64,000 nt of DNA from Janthinobacterium sp. GW456P (GCF_002127655.1 NZ_NEHB01000034.1:1-64000); one strand, 5' to 3'; numbered from the stretch's first letter, positions 8,544 to 17,431 are shown. Notes: a model not told the origin generated them from the sequence alone. Translations and numbers: made by a program.

Positions 8544-8921
8544 TTACTCGGCGGTTTCTTCCGCTTCGGCCGTATCGATCACGGCATTCTTGCCGGTGGC
8601 ATGGCGCTTGCTGTCTTGCAGGCGGCCCAGCGCGCTATCGATGGCGCGTTTCAGTTTGTCGGTGGCGCCGGCAACGGATTGATGTACGGTGGCGTTCTGT
8701 TCGGTCACGGCAATCGGTTGATAGCCAGCAACGCGTGCTTCCATGACGCAGCGGATATCGTCGGCGCCGCCTTTCGGGCCATTCGTATCGCTGAGGTGGA
8801 CTTCGATGCGGGTCAGGTTGTCGCGGAAGCGGCTCAGTGCGCTTTCAAGTACGGATTGCACATGTTCGTTCAGTCCAGCGGTGTTGGCGATGGTGCTGTC
8901 GGTATGAATATTGATTTGCAT
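8544..8921 (-). CDS. HPF/RaiA family ribosome-associated protein
   Basis: 125 residues with the sigma-54-modulation/HPF fold: MQINIHTDSTI at the N-terminus, the LTRIEVHLSDTNGPKGGADDIRC basic strand, and the HQSVAGATDKLKRAIDSALGRL helix. Family members bind the 30S subunit and silence or dimerise ribosomes in stationary phase. The long HPF C-terminal dimerisation domain is absent, so this is a short-form protein. It has an Ala/Glu-rich tail. The gene stands alone, not beside rpoN as is common for hpf, so it may be a secondary paralogue. An AAAAAA-rich leader precedes it. Confidence 0.85.
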   Translation of the reverse strand: MQINIHTDSTIANTAGLNEHVQSVLESALSRFRDNLTRIEVHLSDTNGPKGGADDIRCVMEARVAGYQPIAVTEQNATVHQSVAGATDKLKRAIDSALGRLQDSKRHATGKNAVIDTAEAEETAE

Positions 8922-9122
8922 ATGCTTACTCCTGTCAATTCAAAAAAAACCCATCTCAGGCGTGCTGCGGCCTGGTTGCTGCCTCATGCACATGACCTCT
9001 GTGCATGGAACTTATCTTACTCCTCTTTCCAGTATTTCAAGAGGGTGCGCACGATTAAGATGAGCTTAACCCTATACCCAGGTCAAGTTTCCTCGCAGAA
9101 TTTTTTTAAGCCGACGTCGGCT

Positions 9123-9788
9123 TTATCCATTGATGAGGCCGGCTGCGATATTGATCGACAGCCCCAGCACAACCAGGTTGAAGAAAAAGCTCAGCACGGA
9201 TTGTCCCAGCACGATCTGCCGCATCAGCCGCGTCTGTACGGAAACGTCCGAGGTTTGTACGGCCACGGCGATGGTGAAGGCGAAATACAGGAAATCCCAG
9301 TAATCGGGATTCTGCTCGTCGTCGGGAAATTTCAGCGGGCGCAGCGCGGGGTCGGCCTGGTAATACAGGTGGGCATAGTGGAAGCAGAACAGGGTGCCGA
9401 CGAGGAACCAGGAACCGACCAGTGTCAGGATCGTCAGGCCGTAATGCAGCGCGCGCTCGTCGGGCGCCATGTCTTTCATCGAGGACAGCTGCGAGACGAT
9501 GGCCACCAGGCTCATCACGGAGGCGACGGACAGGGCCGACAGGACCGTGGTAGCCCGCTCATCCTGGCGCGCCGCCATCACCTTGACCTTGTGATGGTTG
9601 GCGCGCATCATCATCCAGGCCATCGTCGCCAGGTAGAACCAGACGGCGACATTCCACGCCGTCAGCAGCCGCGTCATCTGTTGCCAGGAAGAGGGCAACA
9701 GCAGGCCGACCGCCACGCCGATGGCCGTGGCCATGCTCAGGTGGGGACGGCTGCGGATGAAGCCGTGCAAGGGAAGCGTGATTTTCAT
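9123..9788 (-). CDS. DUF1345 domain-containing membrane protein
   Basis: 221 residues with about five hydrophobic segments. It carries the family's TSDVSVQT-type motif (QTSDVSVQTRLMRQIVLGQSVLSFFFN) and a preceding NPDYWDFLYFAFTIAVAVQ segment that resembles the pore region of two-transmembrane channels. DUF1345 proteins are predicted inner-membrane proteins of unknown function. The start is MKITLPLHGF. It lies just downstream of the MFS exporter on the same strand (38-bp gap) and may be co-transcribed. Confidence 0.85.
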   Translation of the reverse strand: MKITLPLHGFIRSRPHLSMATAIGVAVGLLLPSSWQQMTRLLTAWNVAVWFYLATMAWMMMRANHHKVKVMAARQDERATTVLSALSVASVMSLVAIVSQLSSMKDMAPDERALHYGLTILTLVGSWFLVGTLFCFHYAHLYYQADPALRPLKFPDDEQNPDYWDFLYFAFTIAVAVQTSDVSVQTRLMRQIVLGQSVLSFFFNLVVLGLSINIAAGLING

Positions 9789-9826
9789 GGTGCAAGTTCG
9801 TCAGTGGCAATAGCGCATCTTAGCCT

Positions 9827-11098
9827 TTAGTTTGCGGTCGCGGTGGGCGTCCTGGCAGCCGTTTCCTTTTCGTGGTGGGGGAAGCGGTCCATGCGCGACA
9901 GCACGGGGAACAGCACGGCCCACACGCCTGTCACGGCCAGGGTGGCGGCGCCACCGAAGAGCACGGCGCGTACCAGGCCGAACCAGCCGGCCGTCAAGCC
10001 CGATTCGAATTCGCCCAGCTCGTTCGAGGCGCCGATGAAGACGGCGTTGACGGCGCTGACCCGGCCGCGGATCTCGTCGGGCGTCTCGAACTGCACCAGC
10101 AGGTGGCGGATGTAGACGCTGACCATGTCGCCGGCGCCCATCAGGAACAGCGCCGCCAGGGCCAGCGGGAAATGGCTGGTGCTGCCCAGCACCAGGGTGC
10201 CCAGGCCGAAGACGGCCACGCCGCCGAACATCCAGGCGCCCACCCGGCGCGTGATGGGAAAGAGGGCCAGCGCGATCGAGCATAGGGCGGCGCCGGCGCC
10301 CGGCGCCGTGCGCAGCAGGCCCAGTCCGCTGGGGCCGATATGCAGCACGTCGTGCGCGAGCGCCGGCAGCAGGGCCGTGGCGCCGCCGAACAGCACGGCG
10401 AACAGGTCGAGCGAAATGGCGCCCAGCACGATGGGTTTCGACCAGACGAAGCGCAAGCCTTCGAGCAGGGTATGCCAGCTGACGGGTTCGCGCTTGACCA
10501 CTTGCGGCGCCGGCGTGGTGGCGCGCATCAGCAGCACGGACAGCACCAGCAAGGCCGACGAGATCAAATACACGACCTTGGGGCCGAAGTAATACAGCAG
10601 GCCGCCCAAGGTCGGTCCCAGGATGATGGCCACGTGGGAACTGGACGAGCTGAGCGCGAGGGCGCGGCTGAAGTGTTGCGTGGGCACCATGTTGACGAGC
10701 ACGGCTTGCGTGGCCGGCATCATGAAGGCGCGCGCGCTGCCGAACAGCACCAGCACGGCGAACACGGGCCAGACGACGGAAATATTGCTTAACGTAAACG
10801 CCAGCAGGGCCAGCGCGCAGGCGAGCTGCGCCGTCAGGCACCAGGCGATGATGTTGCGGCGGTTGTAGCGGTCGGCCACGTGGCCGGCCGGCAAAATCAA
10901 GACGAGGAAGGGGGCGAACTGCGCCAGGCCGATCAGGCCCAGGTCGAACAGGCTGCCCGTGATCTGGTACACCTGCCAGCCGATGGCCACGCTTTGCATC
11001 TGCACGGCGACCGTGCCCAGCACACGGGCGGACAAGTAACAGGCGAAGTTGCGGTGACGCAGAATACTGAAGCCGTTGCCGGCGGAAGCGAGAGACAT
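9827..11098 (-). CDS. MFS transporter, EntS-like (MFS_3)
   Basis: 423 residues with about 12 transmembrane helices. It contains the MFS loop motif GHVADRYNRRNII between helices 2 and 3, and a large central cytoplasmic loop (VVKREPVSWHTLLEGLRFV). The order of motifs is that of the MFS_3 group, which includes the enterobactin exporter EntS, and export of a small molecule is inferred. No siderophore biosynthesis genes are visible nearby, so the substrate is open. It lies 78 bp downstream of the ferredoxin reductase gene on the same strand. Confidence 0.85.
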   Translation of the reverse strand: MSLASAGNGFSILRHRNFACYLSARVLGTVAVQMQSVAIGWQVYQITGSLFDLGLIGLAQFAPFLVLILPAGHVADRYNRRNIIAWCLTAQLACALALLAFTLSNISVVWPVFAVLVLFGSARAFMMPATQAVLVNMVPTQHFSRALALSSSSSHVAIILGPTLGGLLYYFGPKVVYLISSALLVLSVLLMRATTPAPQVVKREPVSWHTLLEGLRFVWSKPIVLGAISLDLFAVLFGGATALLPALAHDVLHIGPSGLGLLRTAPGAGAALCSIALALFPITRRVGAWMFGGVAVFGLGTLVLGSTSHFPLALAALFLMGAGDMVSVYIRHLLVQFETPDEIRGRVSAVNAVFIGASNELGEFESGLTAGWFGLVRAVLFGGAATLAVTGVWAVLFPVLSRMDRFPHHEKETAARTPTATAN

Positions 11099-11176
11099 GA
11101 CATTTCCAGGAAACAGCGGGGTGGGGCGGGTGATGGCAGCGGATGCCGCGCCAGCAGCACCCCGCTGTCTGGATGC

Positions 11177-12202
11177 TTACTTGGCCAGGTCGGCTTCCGT
11201 GGTGAAAGCGTCGGCGTAGAACTCGTCGGCTGGCAACTGGCACAATTGCACGAAATCGCGGTTGGCCGATTCGACGACGATGGGCGCGCCGCAGGCATAC
11301 ACCTGATACGCGGACAGGTCGGGCAAGTCGGCCATGACGGCCTGGTGCACGAAGCCCGTGCGGCCGCGCCATTCGTCTTCCGGCAAAGCGTCCGAGACGA
11401 CGGGCACATAGGTGAACTGCGGCAAGTCGGCGGCCCACTGGCGGCACAGTGCATCCATGTACAGATCGTGCGGACGGCGGCCGCCCCAGTACAGCGTGAT
11501 CGGGCGCGGGGATTGCTCGTTGATCATGTGCTCGACGATGGCTTTCAGCGGGGCAAAGCCCGTGCCCGAGGCCAGCAGCACGACGGGCTTGTCGGAATCG
11601 TCGCGCAGGAAGAAGGTGCCCATCGGGCCTTCGAAGCGCAGGATGTCGCGCTCCTTCATCGTACCGAACACCTGGTCGGTGAAGAGGCCGCCCGGCAGGT
11701 GGCGGATGTGCAGGCTCACGGGGCCGCCGTCGGCGGGGGCGCTGGCCATGCTGTAGCTGCGGCGCTTGTTGTCACGCAGCATGATTTCGATATACTGTCC
11801 GGCGCGGTAGTTGAGGCGCTCGCTGGCCGGCAACTGCAGGGTCAGCACGACGACGTCTGGCGCGACTTTTTCAATCGTGGTCACGCGCGACGGCATTTTC
11901 TTGATCGGGTAGTCGCTGCTCCCCGCCACTTCGCGCGCTTCGATGACGAGGTCGGCGCTTGTCGTGGCGCAGCAGAACAGGGAAAAGCCGGCCGCTTCCT
12001 CTTCCGGCGTCAGGGCGCGCTGCTGGTGCGCCTTGTGCTGGACGGTGCCGGAAACCACTTTGCCCTTGCAGGAGCCGCAGGCGCCATTTTTACAGCCATA
12101 CGGCAAGCCCACGCCGGCGCGGATCGCCGCCGCCAGCACGGTTTCGTCCGCTTCGCAGCTGAACTGGTGGCCGCTGGGCTGAACAGTAATTTGAAAAGTC
12201 AT
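11177..12202 (-). CDS. 2Fe-2S/FAD reductase (CDP-6-deoxyglucoseen reductase-like)
   Basis: 341 residues from MTFQITVQPS. An N-terminal plant-type ferredoxin domain carries cluster ligands Cys37, Cys42, Cys45 and Cys77 (CKNGACGSC...C). A ferredoxin-NADP reductase module follows, with RRSYSMAS for FAD and LLASGTGFAPLKAI plus YACGAP for NAD(P)H. It shuttles electrons from NAD(P)H through FAD to the iron-sulfur cluster for an unknown acceptor. This architecture is common in Burkholderiales, where the name derives from AscD, but no deoxysugar cluster is present here. AAGGATTG precedes the ATG, which is only 12 bp from the start of the divergent epimerase gene. Confidence 0.88.
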   Translation of the reverse strand: MTFQITVQPSGHQFSCEADETVLAAAIRAGVGLPYGCKNGACGSCKGKVVSGTVQHKAHQQRALTPEEEAAGFSLFCCATTSADLVIEAREVAGSSDYPIKKMPSRVTTIEKVAPDVVVLTLQLPASERLNYRAGQYIEIMLRDNKRRSYSMASAPADGGPVSLHIRHLPGGLFTDQVFGTMKERDILRFEGPMGTFFLRDDSDKPVVLLASGTGFAPLKAIVEHMINEQSPRPITLYWGGRRPHDLYMDALCRQWAADLPQFTYVPVVSDALPEDEWRGRTGFVHQAVMADLPDLSAYQVYACGAPIVVESANRDFVQLCQLPADEFYADAFTTEADLAK

Positions 12203-12214
12203 ACAATCCTTGAG

Positions 12215-13132
12215 ATGAAAAATATGTTTAAGCACTCTTTGCGCAAGCCCTCAGGCTTGCCGCGCCTGCTGATCCTCGGTTGCGGCGACGTCGGCATGCG
12301 GTTGCTGCCCCTGCTGCGCGCGCGCTTTCGCGTCTTTGCCGTCACCAGCCAGCCGGCGCGCTGCGCGCAGTTGCGGGAAGCCGGCGCCGTGCCCATCGTG
12401 GCCAACCTCGACGACCGCGCCAGCCTGAAACGGCTGGCGGGACTGGCGACGATGATCGTGCACCTGGCGCCGCCCCTGTCGTCGGGTTTGCTGGACCGGC
12501 GCACGCGCAATCTGGCCGCCATTTTACCCGAGCATGCCCGCATGGTGTATGTGAGTACCAGCGGCGTGTATGGCGATTGCGGCGGCGCCTGGGTCGATGA
12601 AACGCGGCCGGTGGCGCCCGCCAATGCGCGGGCGAAGCGGCGGGTGGATGCTGAACAGGTTCTGCGCGGCTGGGGCGCGCGCCGCGGCGCCAGGGTGGCC
12701 ATCCTGCGCGTGCCCGGCATTTATGCCGACGATCGCCTGCCTTTGAAACGCTTGCGCGAAGGCACGCCGGCCCTGGCCGCGGATGACGACGTGTACACCA
12801 ACCATATCCATGCCGATGACCTGGCGCGCATCATCGAACGGGCCTTGTGGCATGGCAAGCCGGGACGCGTGTATCACGCCAGCGATGACAGCGAACTCAA
12901 AATGGCCGACTATTTCGATGCCGTGGCCGATACGTTTGGGCTGCCGCGCCCGCCGCGCCTGCCCCGTGCCGAGCTGCGGCAAGCGGTCACGCCGATGCTG
13001 CTGTCGTTCATGTCCGAATCGCGCCGCCTGCACAATACGCGCATCAAGCGCGAGCTGGGCGTGCGCCTGCGCTACGCGCGCGTGGCCGATGCCTTGCGGC
13101 CGCTGTCCGCCGATGGTGCCGGCATCGGGTAA
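12215..13132 (+). CDS. NAD-dependent epimerase/dehydratase family protein (YeeZ-like)
   Basis: About 305 residues. The N-terminal LLILGCGDVGMRLL is a GxGxxG dinucleotide-binding motif, followed by VYVSTSGVYGDCGG and ILRVPGIYADDRLP, as in extended SDR proteins of the YeeZ type. The usual catalytic YxxxK is not evident: the equivalent region reads NARAKRRVDAEQ. It may therefore bind a nucleotide without typical epimerase chemistry. ATG 12215 and ATG 12224 are both possible. Both lack a good upstream site, and the divergent start is 12 bp away. Substrate unknown. Confidence 0.8.
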   Translation: MKNMFKHSLRKPSGLPRLLILGCGDVGMRLLPLLRARFRVFAVTSQPARCAQLREAGAVPIVANLDDRASLKRLAGLATMIVHLAPPLSSGLLDRRTRNLAAILPEHARMVYVSTSGVYGDCGGAWVDETRPVAPANARAKRRVDAEQVLRGWGARRGARVAILRVPGIYADDRLPLKRLREGTPALAADDDVYTNHIHADDLARIIERALWHGKPGRVYHASDDSELKMADYFDAVADTFGLPRPPRLPRAELRQAVTPMLLSFMSESRRLHNTRIKRELGVRLRYARVADALRPLSADGAGIG

Positions 13133-13215
13133 AATGGCCGGTTATCTGCGCACTTTGCTGGGCCGGCGCGCAGCGCGCCGTTCCCGTGTTGCGCCACTCA
13201 CTTAAGGAAGACAGC

Positions 13216-13476
13216 ATGAGCACTCTCACTTACGAAGCATACCTGGACGAGGTCACCACCGTCCTGACGGAATTGTACGACCTCGACGACGACGCCGCCA
13301 TCAAGCTGGTCGTGGCGGCGCAGGACGCCGAATTTTTCGTCCCGCACGATGCGCATGAAGAAATGCGTACCGTCGAGCAAGCCAAGAAAGATGCGGTCAC
13401 TCTGTTCGAGCGCAAGCAAAACCGCCAGCAAACGCAGGAAAAACAGCAGCAGCGCGTGCGCCAGCAAAAGAAATAA
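13216..13476 (+). CDS. Conserved small protein with Gln/Lys-rich tail, unknown function
   Basis: 86 residues from ATG 13216, with AAGGAAG six bases upstream. Residues 1-65 are acidic and helical (YLDEVTTVLTELYDLDDDAAIKLVVAAQDAEFF). The last 22 residues are basic and Gln-rich. No signal peptide or transmembrane segment is seen. The sequence resembles a helical regulatory or scaffold protein, but I do not recognise the family. It lies 83 bp after the epimerase gene and could be on the same transcript. Confidence 0.7.
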   Translation: MSTLTYEAYLDEVTTVLTELYDLDDDAAIKLVVAAQDAEFFVPHDAHEEMRTVEQAKKDAVTLFERKQNRQQTQEKQQQRVRQQKK

Positions 13477-13677
13477 GACGTGCCATTGGTCGTCCGGCCG
13501 CTGGGTCATGGCAGTACGGGCTCCGGCGCAACACCGGGGCGTGCCATTTGATGCAGCGCAAACGCGTCATGGCGCGCTGGCGATATGGTGAGCGATGTCG
13601 TCACGCGTCCGGGCTCTTGTGACGGGCTCTGCATCTACAACTAGCGTGACGCTGTTTCCCGTCAGCAGGAGCGAGGC

Positions 13678-13947
13678 ATGCGAGCTACGAGTCACCCCAG
13701 CAAGGAACAGGTGCGCGCCTATATGCGCCGGCGCGAACATGCGCTGCAGCCACCACCACCACCCGATGAAATTCGCCGGCAACTTGCCTGGTGCCGCATC
13801 GACGATTGTTCATGCAACTGTCTTTCGGCCACCCCGGCCGGTGTGGCCGCGCAAGGCTGGCATTTATCCGCTGAAATGGCCCGCCTGGGCGCCCTCATGG
13901 CCATAGCCTGGCTCATGCGCAGCGGTGTTGCTCATCGTAAAAATTGA
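13678..13947 (+). CDS. Small Cys-cluster protein, unknown function
   Basis: 89 residues. GCAGGAG lies 7-12 bases before the ATG. The N-terminal part is Arg-rich with PPPPP. A cysteine cluster CRIDDCSCNC (four Cys in ten residues) follows, then a hydrophobic segment MARLGALMAIAWLM that could insert in a membrane. The cluster could bind metal (inference). Codon use matches its neighbours. No family is recognised. Between 13477 and 13677 I see no gene. Confidence 0.5.
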   Translation: MRATSHPSKEQVRAYMRRREHALQPPPPPDEIRRQLAWCRIDDCSCNCLSATPAGVAAQGWHLSAEMARLGALMAIAWLMRSGVAHRKN

Positions 13948-14189
13948 TGACTTGCAGCAAATTTTTCCGATTTGGGTTATCCTCTAGCACATTCCAAGTG
14001 CGTCAATTCTCTTCAATTATCACAATTTTGCTTTAAGTTACGCAAAAATCAACAATAGCGTGTATTATATTGTTTGTGGCGTAAATGCCGCATAAGTGAT
14101 GGCGCTTTTTAGTGTGTTTACCCTGAATTATAGCGAAAGAGGCATTCGGTTTCTTTTTGCTCTAATACAACAAGTACGGATTTTTGATC

Positions 14190-14429
14190 ATGTCTCTCAA
14201 ACAAATTACCTCTTTGCCTACCTACAACCCGAATCGCGTCCTTGATGCGATCATCGACAAGCTGCAACTGAAAAACGATGCCGCCTTGTCGCGAGCTCTG
14301 GAAGTGGCGCCACCTGTTATCAGCAAGATTCGTCACAACACCTTGCCGATCGGCGCCACCATCCTCATCCGCATGCATGAAATCAGCGATTTCAGCATTC
14401 GTGAACTGCGCGAGTTGATGGCTGCCTAA
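14190..14429 (+). CDS. Small helix-turn-helix protein
   Basis: 79 residues from ATG 14190. The segment LQLKNDAALSRALEVAPPVISKIRHNTLPIGATILIRMHEISD is a compact XRE/Cro-like helix-turn-helix: helix 2 is DAALSRAL and the recognition helix is PPVISKIRH. There is nothing else in the protein, so it is probably a DNA-binding modulator. It follows a 240-bp AT-rich stretch (13948-14189), markedly lower in GC than its surroundings. That stretch contains TATTATATT at about 14064, a plausible promoter region. Confidence 0.75.
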   Translation: MSLKQITSLPTYNPNRVLDAIIDKLQLKNDAALSRALEVAPPVISKIRHNTLPIGATILIRMHEISDFSIRELRELMAA

Positions 14430-14516
14430 GAGCGCCTGACGGACGGCAAACTGAGAGGTGCCGTCTGGGTAAGTCAGGCTTGCCGCGTGCGGCAGCCACA
14501 TCTGTTTTCCGCCGTT

Positions 14517-15230
14517 CTATTGCGGGTCGCGGTTCAGTACCGGACGATCGACATAGAAGCGCCCCATTTCCAGGCCAGCCGAAGACGATTGGACCGCCGC
14601 TGCAGCCAGAGAGGCAGGCGCGCTGGAAAATGCGGTGCTGGCAGCGCCCGTCGCGCGGCCCGAATACGCCGTCGCCTGCACGGCCGCACTGGAAAACGCC
14701 GTCTGCACGGCCCGGCCCGAGTAAGCGGTGGCCTGTACCGCGGCACTGGAAAATGCTGTTTGTACCGCGCGTCCCGAATACGCTGCCTGTACCGCCCGTC
14801 CCGAATATGCCGCCTGTACGGCGCGCCCCGAATACGCCGTTTCTGCGCGGATGTAATCTTCCCCGAACGTTTGCTCATACAACTGCTTCATGCGCTCGCC
14901 CACGCGATGGTGCGCCGCTTCGTCGTCTTCGCCGCGCAAGCCGATGTACGGAAAGTGATGCAGGAAGTACCCGAACACCTGCTCGCAGTCGGCCGCATAT
15001 TTCAGGGTGTCGAGGATGTGGTAGTGCCAGAAGGTATCGACATCCATCAGTGGCGCTGTTTCTTCTTCCGGAAACTGTTTCATCAGGATCAGGAAGCGGC
15101 GGTATTCGAATTCCACCGCATTTGCCTTTTCCAGGCTCCATCCTTCGCCTGACTCCCGGTGCATCAGCTTGACCTTGATCGCGTCCAAATTCAAATCGGC
15201 AATTGCCTTGAAACTGTCGTTCGTATCCAT
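14517..15230 (-). CDS. GRDP-like (DUF1399-type) protein with YSGRAVQ repeat tail
   Basis: 237 residues starting at ATG 15230, with AAAGGA upstream. Residues 1-128 form a helical domain with DTFWHYHILDT (65-75) and FGYFLHHFPYIG (86-97), the signature of glycine-rich-domain-like proteins (His/Trp-rich, possibly metal-binding). From about 131 to 210 the protein is a repeat array: five YSGRA units (four as YSGRAVQ, one as YSGRATG) interleaved with three FSS(A/P)A units. It then ends EMGRFYVDRPVLNRDPQ. There is no signal peptide. Function unknown; the repeats resemble a multi-core or surface-display tail, but no modification enzyme is adjacent. Confidence 0.8.
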   Translation of the reverse strand: MDTNDSFKAIADLNLDAIKVKLMHRESGEGWSLEKANAVEFEYRRFLILMKQFPEEETAPLMDVDTFWHYHILDTLKYAADCEQVFGYFLHHFPYIGLRGEDDEAAHHRVGERMKQLYEQTFGEDYIRAETAYSGRAVQAAYSGRAVQAAYSGRAVQTAFSSAAVQATAYSGRAVQTAFSSAAVQATAYSGRATGAASTAFSSAPASLAAAAVQSSSAGLEMGRFYVDRPVLNRDPQ

Positions 15231-15417
15231 GAATGTCCTTTTGTAAAGAGCGTTGTGGGAAATACGGTGAAACAAGGGAAGGCGTCGGGTGTGTACTCCT
15301 GGCAAGTAGTCGGGAATGCCTGACCCATGGCGGGCGGGCGCTGAGTTGTTCAACATCAATATTGCATCTAATTACGAAATATGCAAGCTGAGCTTGCTTC
15401 ATGCGGGCGGGCGCCGA

Positions 15418-17277
15418 TCAGCTGCTGGCCCGGCTTTCTTCCTGGTAGGGAAACGCGGTGGCGTCCGCGCCCAGCGGTACGCTGACGTGTACGCTCATGC
15501 CGGCGCCGGGACTGCTTTCGATGTAGAAAGTGCCGCCCAGCAACTTGATGCGTTCCTCGATGCCCACCAGGCCAAACGAGCCCAGCTTGTTGCGCCCGTC
15601 GATGGCCGCGCCCACGCCGTTGTCGCTGATGCTCATCGACACCGTGTCGCTGCACTTTTCCAGCTTGACTTGCACGCGGCTGGCATTGGCATGCTGGGAA
15701 ATATTGCTGAGCGACTCTTGCAGGATGCGGAACAGGGCCGTGGCGCACTGGTCGCTCAAATAAATATCGTCATGGCTTTCGCTCACTTCGCAGGCGATGC
15801 CCGTGCGCTGGCGAAATTGCGCCACCTGCCATTCGACGGCCGCATTCACGCCCAGGTCCAGCACGGTAGGGCGCAAGTCGTTGATGATCTGCCGCACGCT
15901 CTTGATGGTGGCGTCGATCTGCTCCAAGGTCGAGCGGGCACGGGCGTTCAGGCGCGGGTGGCGGCGCTGCGTGCGCGACGCCAGCATGTCGGCGTCGATG
16001 CGCAGCACCAGCAGGTTCTGGCCCAGGTCGTCGTGGATTTCGCGCGCGATGCGCTTGCGCTCTTCCTCCTTGATCTGGTCGGCATGGGCCGCCAGGCGGC
16101 GCAGTTTCTGATGCGACAGCTGCAGGCGGATCTGGCTGGCGCGCAATTCCTCCGTCATGCCCGTCGCCATCTGGATGGCGCGCCGGCGCGACGAGGCCAG
16201 CGTGTGGAACAGCATGTACAGCAGCATGGTGCTGGCAAAGCCGATCAGCAGCGCCAGCCATGGCAAGAAGGCGTCGAAGCGCGTATACAGGTCGCTCTTG
16301 CGCACGCTGAACAGCGCTTGCCAGACGCGGCCATTGTGTTCGATCAGCATCGTGCTGCTCAGATAGCGGCCCGAGTTGCCGGGCAGCCACCATGGCGCAT
16401 GCATGCCCGCCGTCGTGCTGTCGAAGATGGGACGCATGTCGTGCGGCAAGTCCAGTGCTTCGCGCGCCTGCGGGCCGATATCGAACAGGGTCAGGCGCAC
16501 GTTACGTACCGGCATGTCGGCCAGCGCGCTGCGCATCATCGTCACCAGGTCGTAGCCGATGCCGACGGAACCCTGGTAGGCGGCGCGCCTTTGTTCCACC
16601 GTATCGACCGGCATGCCGAAGCGGTACACGGGCAGGCGCATGGCCATACCCGTCAGCTCCGGCCGGTCTTCCATCGGCACGGGCACGCCGGAATTGCTGA
16701 TCTGGCCGGAATCGCGCGACTGCGCCAGCGCTTCGGCGATCAGGGGGCGCTCGGCGATGTCATAACCATACTTTTCCGGGGCGCTGGCAATCGGCTCGAG
16801 GTACACCAGCACGGAATACTGGGCGCGCGGGGCGGGCGGATGGATGGCGAACGCCGGATAGCCGTCGCGCCCGGGCGGATAGTCGCGCTGCATGGCCGCT
16901 TCGAAGGCGCTGCGCTGCGACTCGTCAAGTTCCTGGCTGTAATTGAGGTTCATCACGCCCGGATAGTTCTGCTGCAAGGCGATGTTTTCCACGTAGCGGT
17001 GGAATTGCTCGCGGCTCACGTGCTCGTTGGCGTGGAACAGGCTGGCCGTGCCGCGCAGCAGGTTGGCATACGACTTGACGCGCGATTCGATGTTTTTCTG
17101 GGTATTGCGCGCCAGATTGTCGAACAGGTCGCTGGCATCGTTCTCGACCGACAGTGCGGCGGCCATGTAGAACAGCAGGCCTACCATCATCGACATCACA
17201 AAGCCGAGCAGCCAGAGCGGTCTTTTTTCAGCGGATAAGGAGTGTTCGCCAGCAGTAGAAGACATCGCCATCCACAT
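15418..17277 (-). CDS. CHASE-domain sensor histidine kinase, NarX/HisKA_3 type (orphan)
   Basis: 619 residues. Transmembrane helix 1 (WLLGFVMSMMVGLLFYMAAAL) is followed by a periplasmic CHASE domain (about 60-330, including PGVMNLNYSQEL and DGYPAFAIHPP), then helix 2 (WLALLIGFASTMLLYMLF). The cytoplasmic HisKA_3 dimerisation domain carries EERKRIAREIHDDLGQNLL with the phospho-accepting His. The HATPase_c domain has ISDNGVGAA and GLVGIEERIKLLGG. Such kinases phosphorylate NarL/LuxR-type regulators. None lies beside it, so its partner is elsewhere. The start could also be at one of two nearby downstream ATGs. Confidence 0.9.
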   Translation of the reverse strand: MWMAMSSTAGEHSLSAEKRPLWLLGFVMSMMVGLLFYMAAALSVENDASDLFDNLARNTQKNIESRVKSYANLLRGTASLFHANEHVSREQFHRYVENIALQQNYPGVMNLNYSQELDESQRSAFEAAMQRDYPPGRDGYPAFAIHPPAPRAQYSVLVYLEPIASAPEKYGYDIAERPLIAEALAQSRDSGQISNSGVPVPMEDRPELTGMAMRLPVYRFGMPVDTVEQRRAAYQGSVGIGYDLVTMMRSALADMPVRNVRLTLFDIGPQAREALDLPHDMRPIFDSTTAGMHAPWWLPGNSGRYLSSTMLIEHNGRVWQALFSVRKSDLYTRFDAFLPWLALLIGFASTMLLYMLFHTLASSRRRAIQMATGMTEELRASQIRLQLSHQKLRRLAAHADQIKEEERKRIAREIHDDLGQNLLVLRIDADMLASRTQRRHPRLNARARSTLEQIDATIKSVRQIINDLRPTVLDLGVNAAVEWQVAQFRQRTGIACEVSESHDDIYLSDQCATALFRILQESLSNISQHANASRVQVKLEKCSDTVSMSISDNGVGAAIDGRNKLGSFGLVGIEERIKLLGGTFYIESSPGAGMSVHVSVPLGADATAFPYQEESRASS

Positions 17278-17431
17278 CAGGTAGAGGAATCGGGTGCCGC
17301 CTCGGTGGCGGTGGCTAGACTGAGTTGTACAAGCACTATCGAAATTGCAAATTGCTCAATAGCTGCCTAATATACAAAATTATCGTGAATATAGTCAACA
17401 GGCAATATTCTCCGGAGATGTATGTTATTGA

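Noticed and set aside
9104-9122. AAGCCGACGTCGGCTT as a terminator of the DUF1345 gene
   Set aside because: The hairpin is perfect, but in the leftward direction it is followed by an A-run rather than a T-run, so it is not a convincing intrinsic terminator.
10880-12214. Long N-terminal extension of the epimerase frame
   Set aside because: It overlaps the ferredoxin reductase gene on the opposite strand. The Rossmann motif starts just after ATG 12215, so the extension is not translated.
15316-17238. 640-codon rightward frame opposite the CHASE kinase gene
   Set aside because: The kinase has clear domains, and the opposite frame has only His/Gln/Ala-rich shadow sequence.
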